Assembly: GCA_021788955.1 (NCBI GenBank)
Contig: JAJYKC010000083.1
Span: 1-8,106 of the forward strand
DNA length: 8,106 nt
Source of the DNA: Acidobacteriota bacterium
GTDB lineage: Bacteria; Acidobacteriota; Terriglobia; Bryobacterales; Bryobacteraceae
Direction of reading: 5' to 3'
Position 1 is the first letter of the stretch. Every line of letters starts with the position of its first letter. The notes under the pieces are model-generated. The model saw only the letters and a program-made list of their open reading frames with translations. It had not been told where the DNA came from and searched no databases. Below are positions 4,898-8,106 of the stretch, piece after piece. The position numbers were made by a program, and so were the translations under genes.

Positions 4898-6090
4898 CAC
4901 AAACCCGGCGCCATTTTCTCCAGGCCTCGGCGGCGCTCGCCGCCCTCCCTCTGCGCGCGGCCGCCCCGTCGATGCGCGCCTACATCGGAAGCTACAGTTC
5001 GCCGCAGGGACCGGAAGGCAGCATCGGCCGCGGCTCCGGCATCATCCTCTGCGACATCGATTCGGCCACCGGTCAGATCCGCCAACGCGAAGTATTCGAC
5101 AACGCGACCAACCCTTCCTGGCTGGATTTCGGCCCCAAGAGCCGCGTGCTCTACTCGGCCAACGAGACGGACGAATATCAAGGAGCGGCGTCAGGCTCCG
5201 TCAGCGCCTACGCCGTGGACGCGGCCTCCGGTCGTCTCACGCTGCTGAACACCCTTCCCTCCCACGGCGCCGGACCCACGCACCTAAGCGTTCATCCCGG
5301 CGGCGGCTACGTGTTCGTCGCCAATTACGCCGGCGGCACCGTCGCCGTCCTCCGCCTCAAACAAAACGGATCGCTCGACGAAGTCACCGACGTGCATGTG
5401 GACTCCGGAACCCTCGGCCCGAAAAAAGCATCGAGCGCGCCCAGGGGCAGTTTCGCCATCAGCGGGCACGACCGCACCCACGCCCACATGATTCAGCCCG
5501 CGCCCGGAGGAAAGTTCATCCTCTGGAGCGATCTCGGCCTCGACCGCCTTTTGATGGCCCCATTCGATACCGGGACCGGCAAGCTTGGAACGCCCCGCGA
5601 AACGCCCCTGCCGCCCGGCGACGGACCGCGCCACTTCGCCTTCCACTCGAATGGCAAGTGGTTGTACTCGCTCCAGGAAGAAGGCTCAACCATCGCCCGC
5701 TTCGACTACGACCGGTCCAGCGGGAATTTGACTCCGCGCGAAACCATCTCCTCGCTCCCACCCGGCTTCGCCGGAACTAACTACACCTCCGAGATCCGCA
5801 TCCGTGCCGACGGGCGTTTCCTCTACTGCGCCAACCGCCTGCACGACTCCATCGCCTGGTTCGCAATCGCCGCGGATGGACGCCTCACCTGGCACGGAGA
5901 AACATGGACGCGCGGGGATTATCCGCGCAGTTTCACCATCGATCCGTCAAGCCGGTTCCTGTTCTCCTGCAACCAGCGCGGCGACGCCGTGGCCACGTTC
6001 CGCGTGGACCCCCTGAAAGGCGCGCTCACCTTCACCGGCCACTACTTCCCCGCCGGAACACCGTCCATTGTCGTGTTCCCCACTACCTGA
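4894..6090 (+). CDS. Tat-exported lactonase-type beta-propeller (6-phosphogluconolactonase-like)
   Basis: 398 residues. MTQTRRHFLQASAALAALPL is a twin-arginine signal (RRHFLQ) followed by a hydrophobic stretch, with likely cleavage after the alanine run near residue 24. The rest is a seven-bladed YbhE/lactonase propeller with repeated strand patterns: THLSVHPGGGYVFVANYAGG (from about 129), HAHMIQPAPGGKFILWSDLG, GPRHFAFHSNGKWLYSLQ, SEIRIRADGRFLYCANRLHD and FTIDPSSRFLFSCNQRGD. Cytoplasmic members hydrolyse 6-phosphogluconolactone; an exported one cannot serve the cell's own pentose phosphate pathway, so it may act on another lactone or a sugar product outside the cytoplasm. It starts inside the cysQ stop (ATGA), which makes it the last gene of the operon. 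The match to the fold is firm, the substrate is not. Confidence 0.85.
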   Translation: MTQTRRHFLQASAALAALPLRAAAPSMRAYIGSYSSPQGPEGSIGRGSGIILCDIDSATGQIRQREVFDNATNPSWLDFGPKSRVLYSANETDEYQGAASGSVSAYAVDAASGRLTLLNTLPSHGAGPTHLSVHPGGGYVFVANYAGGTVAVLRLKQNGSLDEVTDVHVDSGTLGPKKASSAPRGSFAISGHDRTHAHMIQPAPGGKFILWSDLGLDRLLMAPFDTGTGKLGTPRETPLPPGDGPRHFAFHSNGKWLYSLQEEGSTIARFDYDRSSGNLTPRETISSLPPGFAGTNYTSEIRIRADGRFLYCANRLHDSIAWFAIAADGRLTWHGETWTRGDYPRSFTIDPSSRFLFSCNQRGDAVATFRVDPLKGALTFTGHYFPAGTPSIVVFPTT

Positions 6091-6099
6091 TTCCACATC

Positions 6100-6127
6100 G
6101 AATTGTAATCCCGTTTTCGAACAATTC
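6100..6127. repeat. Inverted repeat GAATTGT/ACAATTC
   Basis: A 7-bp stem (6100-6106 with 6121-6127) with a 14-base centre, just after the lactonase gene. No T-run follows, so it is a weak terminator candidate at best. Confidence 0.45.
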
Positions 6128-6128
6128 A

Positions 6129-6156
6129 CTGTCCGCGCCGTCTCAAAACCGGACAG
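6129..6156. repeat. Inverted repeat CTGTCCG/CGGACAG
   Basis: A 7-bp stem (6129-6135 with 6150-6156) with a 14-base centre, the same geometry as the repeat one base upstream but a different sequence. It is followed by an A-run, not a T-run. Confidence 0.45.
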
Positions 6157-6178
6157 CGAAAAAATCTCCTATCTTCTA

Positions 6179-6204
6179 GGAACAAAAACCGCTTAGCTGC
6201 GTAA
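6179..6204 (+). promoter_or_regulatory. Possible ECF-sigma promoter of the small secreted protein gene
   Basis: GGAAC (6179-6183), 16 bases, then CGTAA (6200-6204) resembles the GGAAC-N16-CGT pattern of ECF sigma factors. The predicted start would leave a leader of about 40 bases. TATCTT at 6170-6175 is an alternative -10 box, but it has no -35 partner. Confidence 0.3.
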
Positions 6205-6236
6205 TGACAGATGTGGCGGTTGTGATTAGGAAGGAA

Positions 6237-6242
6237 AAGGAG
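6237..6242 (+). promoter_or_regulatory. Strong Shine-Dalgarno AAGGAG
   Basis: AAGGAG sits 8 bases before the ATG at 6251. It is the best ribosome binding site in the window and contrasts with neighbours that seem leaderless. Confidence 0.75.
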
Positions 6243-6250
6243 TCAGACAA

Positions 6251-6574
6251 ATGCTAAAGATTCTCTTGATCGGATTTTGCGTGGCTGGGCTGGCGCTGGC
6301 AAGCGCGGCCGAGACGTATCATGTGACGCTTCCCGATGCCATGATCGTGAACGGGACGCTCCTCCAGGCCGGCGCCTACACGGTGCAGGTGATCGGCGAC
6401 AAAGCGGTGTTCATGCACGGCAAACAGAAAGCCGAGACACCGGTGAAGGTGGAGCAGGCGCCGAAGAAGTTCGAGTCGACCGTCTTTAAGTCGGACAATA
6501 CGGGCCACGGCCTGCAGCTCAACGAAATCCGCATCAGCGGCACCAAAACCAAATTGCTGCTCCTGGCCAACTGA
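6251..6574 (+). CDS. Small secreted protein of unknown function
   Basis: 107 residues. MLKILLIGFCVAGLALASAA is a clear Sec signal peptide, with likely cleavage before ETYHV, leaving a mature protein of about 87 residues. The mature part starts with YHVTLPDAMIVNGTLLQAGAY and has alternating strands such as TVQVIGDKAVFMHG and TKTKLLLLAN, so a small beta-rich fold is likely. I recall similar short secreted proteins as multi-copy families in acidobacteria, but I cannot name a domain. Transcription is probably independent: it has its own promoter region and strong RBS, and a terminator lies 33 bases after its stop. These signals suggest it can be made in large amounts. Confidence 0.75.
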   Translation: MLKILLIGFCVAGLALASAAETYHVTLPDAMIVNGTLLQAGAYTVQVIGDKAVFMHGKQKAETPVKVEQAPKKFESTVFKSDNTGHGLQLNEIRISGTKTKLLLLAN

Positions 6575-6607
6575 GCGGCCGCCGAAAACTTGTTCTCCCC
6601 TACCTCT

Positions 6608-6642
6608 GGCGGGACGTCTGACCAACGTTCCGCCTCTTTTTT
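6608..6642 (+). terminator. Rho-independent terminator
   Basis: GGCGGGACGT (6608-6617) pairs with ACGTTCCGCC (6625-6634) as a 10-bp stem with one G-U pair and a 7-base loop, followed by TCTTTTTT (6635-6642). It closes the small secreted protein gene. Confidence 0.88.
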
Positions 6643-6670
6643 GGTTTGGAGACCGCGCCGCGCAACCCGG

Positions 6671-6676
6671 TATCCT
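6671..6676 (+). promoter_or_regulatory. -10 box TATCCT before the TPR gene
   Basis: TATCCT ends 2 bases before the ATG at 6679 and 8 bases before the in-frame ATG at 6685. If the mRNA is leaderless, 6685 would be the start used, giving a signal peptide that starts MFFRVPFW. No SD sequence is seen. Confidence 0.4.
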
Positions 6677-6678
6677 GA

Positions 6679-7902
6679 ATGAAGATGTTCTTTCGTGTTC
6701 CTTTTTGGCTGTCGCTGGTTCTGGCCGCGGCTCCTTTGTCCGCCAAGACGTTTCTCGTCATTCCGCTGTTCAATTTGTCCGGTTCGCAGAACCTGGACTG
6801 GATCGGCGAAAGCGTGGCGGAAACCGTGCTTTCCGCGGCCGGCTCCGGAACGGCCGTGGTTCTCGACCGCGACGACCGCGAGGAGGCCTACCGGAAACTC
6901 GGACTTCGCCCCGGCGCGCAGTTGACGCTGGCTTCGGTGATCAAGCTCGGCCAAACCCTCGGCGCCGACCGCGTATTCTTCGGCACGTTCCGGGTAACTC
7001 CGCCGGCGCCCGAATTGACCGTCGCCGGCCAACCCGCCGAACCGAAGAACCGCCCGCGCGGAACCCTGACGCTCTCGGCCCGCATGCTGGATCTGGCCGA
7101 GATGCACGAAGGGAGCCAGTTCAGCGAGGTCGGTCCGCTCGAAGACTTGGGCGTCATGCAGCAGAAGCTGGCCTGGCGCGCGCTGAAGGTGCTCGATCCC
7201 GCGTTGGCCGGGGAACAGGACACGTTCCTGAAAGACCATCCGCGGATCCGCGTCGACGCGATCGAGTCCTACATCCGTGGACTGCTGGCGCGCACGCCCT
7301 CCGAACAGGAAAAGCTGTTTGAGCGGTCCGCAAGCCTCGACCCGGCGTTCGCGCAGCCCGCCTTCGAACTCGGCCGCATGTACTGGAACCGGCAGCAGTT
7401 CTCCCTGGCGGCCCAGTGGTTAGCGAAAGTGCCGGCCGGCGCGGCGCACGGCCACGAAGCCCGGTTCCTGCTCGGGCTTTCCCGATACGAGATGGGCGAC
7501 GCCGCCGGCGCCGAGCGCGCGCTTACCGACGTGACCAGCGCGGTGCCGCTCGGCGATGCGTTCAACGACCTCGGCGCCGCGCAACTCCTCGCGGGCGACC
7601 CGGCGAAAGCCGAGGAAAGCTTCGCCCAGGCAATGAAGGACGACCCCTCCGACCCTGTGTATCAGTTCAACACCGGCTACGCGCTCTACAAGAAAGGCGA
7701 CTGTTCCGGGGCGACACCCCACCTGGAAGCCGTCTTGAAGCGGGATTCTTCCGATAAAGACGCGGCCATGCTGCTGGACCGCTGCCGTTCGGGAGCGGGA
7801 CCGGCCGGCGTCAACACCGGGAACCTGGCCCGAATCAAGACGAATTTCGAGGAGAGCGCCTACCGGCAGTTACAGGACGTATTTCAGACGAAACGAAAGT
7901 AG
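6679..7902 (+). CDS. Secreted TPR protein with TolB/FlgO-like N-terminal domain
   Basis: 407 residues from ATG 6679; a start at 6685 would remove two residues. Residues 1-22 form a signal peptide (VPFWLSLVLAAAPLSA). The first domain (about 23-140), with FLVIPLFNLSGSQNLDWIGE, AETVLSAA and LGADRVFFGTF, resembles the TolB N-terminal/FlgO-type fold often found before TPR arrays. From about 195 to 370 there are helical repeats of TPR type: FAQPAFELGRMYWNRQQFSLA, ARFLLGLSRYEMGDAAGAERA, AFNDLGAAQLLAGDPAKAEE and VYQFNTGYALYKKGDCSGAT. No catalytic motif is visible, so a scaffold or assembly role in the periplasm is likely; the partner is unknown. A PP2C phosphatase gene follows after 26 bases with its own -10 box, so the two may be related in function without sharing all transcripts. 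Confidence 0.8.
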   Translation: MKMFFRVPFWLSLVLAAAPLSAKTFLVIPLFNLSGSQNLDWIGESVAETVLSAAGSGTAVVLDRDDREEAYRKLGLRPGAQLTLASVIKLGQTLGADRVFFGTFRVTPPAPELTVAGQPAEPKNRPRGTLTLSARMLDLAEMHEGSQFSEVGPLEDLGVMQQKLAWRALKVLDPALAGEQDTFLKDHPRIRVDAIESYIRGLLARTPSEQEKLFERSASLDPAFAQPAFELGRMYWNRQQFSLAAQWLAKVPAGAAHGHEARFLLGLSRYEMGDAAGAERALTDVTSAVPLGDAFNDLGAAQLLAGDPAKAEESFAQAMKDDPSDPVYQFNTGYALYKKGDCSGATPHLEAVLKRDSSDKDAAMLLDRCRSGAGPAGVNTGNLARIKTNFEESAYRQLQDVFQTKRK

Positions 7903-7913
7903 GGGAATCGGAT

Positions 7914-7919
7914 TATAAT
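7914..7919 (+). promoter_or_regulatory. -10 box TATAAT before the phosphatase gene
   Basis: A perfect TATAAT ends 9 bases before the ATG at 7929, which would put the transcript start about 2-3 bases upstream of the ATG. No -35 is visible at 17-18 bases. AGG at 7920-7922 could instead act as a weak SD in a longer transcript. Confidence 0.55.
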
Positions 7920-7928
7920 AGGCCGACC

Positions 7929-8106
7929 ATGTGGGAATGGTTTGGCATCAGCGACCAGGGGCGCGTCCGTCAGAACAACGAAGATTCCTATTACGCCGGG
8001 AACGAAGGGCTCTTTGTTGTGGCCGACGGGATGGGCGGAGCGCAGGCCGGGGAACTGGCTTCCCGCATCGCGGTGGATTCGCTGCGCGATAGCCTCAACG
8101 GAACCC
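7929..8106 (+). CDS. PP2C-family serine/threonine protein phosphatase, N-terminal part
   Basis: Partial gene running off the right edge; 59 residues are visible. It shows the first motifs of bacterial PP2C phosphatases (PrpC/Stp1/PstP type): SDQGRVRQNNEDSYY (8-22), where the NED motif supplies metal-site acid residues, and LFVVADGMGGAQAGELAS (29-46), with the metal-binding Asp in ADGMGG. Such enzymes remove phosphate from Ser/Thr and often lie next to an FHA protein and a PknB-type kinase, which could follow beyond the window. Cytoplasmic, no signal peptide. The start is the ATG with TATAAT just upstream. Confidence 0.92.
   Translation, partial: MWEWFGISDQGRVRQNNEDSYYAGNEGLFVVADGMGGAQAGELASRIAVDSLRDSLNGT

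Noticed and set aside
6129..6170. Rho-independent terminator after the lactonase gene
   Set aside because: The hairpin is followed by an A-run, not T, on the plus strand, and no minus-strand gene ends here.
6376..7239. 287-codon minus-strand frame across the terminator and TPR gene
   Set aside because: It runs through a clear terminator and opposes two well-supported genes; the composition is that of a shadow frame.

Overview
The window comes from a GC-rich bacterium. The mix of genes suggests an acidobacterium of the Solibacter/Bryobacter type: a Tat-exported YbhE-type lactonase, small secreted proteins, a secreted TPR protein beside a PP2C phosphatase, and several genes whose -10 box sits directly before the start codon. 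This placement is inferred from gene content and style, not from a database match.

Left end (1-930, minus strand): a two-gene unit of the 'mobile mystery protein A/B' type, made of an Xre-like DNA-binding protein and a Fic-family protein cut off by the window edge. Its promoter region holds four 16-bp palindromes (consensus ATAGGTTATAACCTAT) that start at exactly 810, 843, 876 and 909. This is a strict 33-bp period, and the array covers the predicted -35, the -10 and the start codon. It is the most striking structure in the window and looks like an autoregulatory operator array.

Junction (about 942-1705): no convincing gene. It holds inverted repeats, a sequence at 1223-1246 resembling the 3' end of a tmRNA or tRNA gene (a possible attachment-site remnant of an island lying to the left), a G-poor stretch with a G-quadruplex motif on the minus strand, and a repeated CGTGCGTCAT word upstream of the next operon.

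Centre (1706-6090, plus strand): four genes that overlap by 4, 8 and 4 bases and are probably one operon. They encode a kynureninase-like class V PLP enzyme, an APS kinase fused to a degenerate ATP-sulfurylase domain, a CysQ-type PAP phosphatase, and a Tat-exported lactonase-type beta-propeller. The second and third genes make PAPS and remove its by-product PAP, so the operon may serve sulfation or sulfate assimilation. How the PLP enzyme and the propeller fit is not clear from sequence.

Right end (6091-8106, plus strand): two hairpins of matching geometry, a small secreted protein with a strong ribosome binding site and a clear Rho-independent terminator, a secreted TPR protein with a TolB/FlgO-like N-terminal domain, and the start of a PP2C-type protein phosphatase cut by the window end. 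The operon's first gene, the TPR gene and the phosphatase gene share a TANNNT box 7-9 bases before an ATG, which suggests leaderless or nearly leaderless mRNAs.
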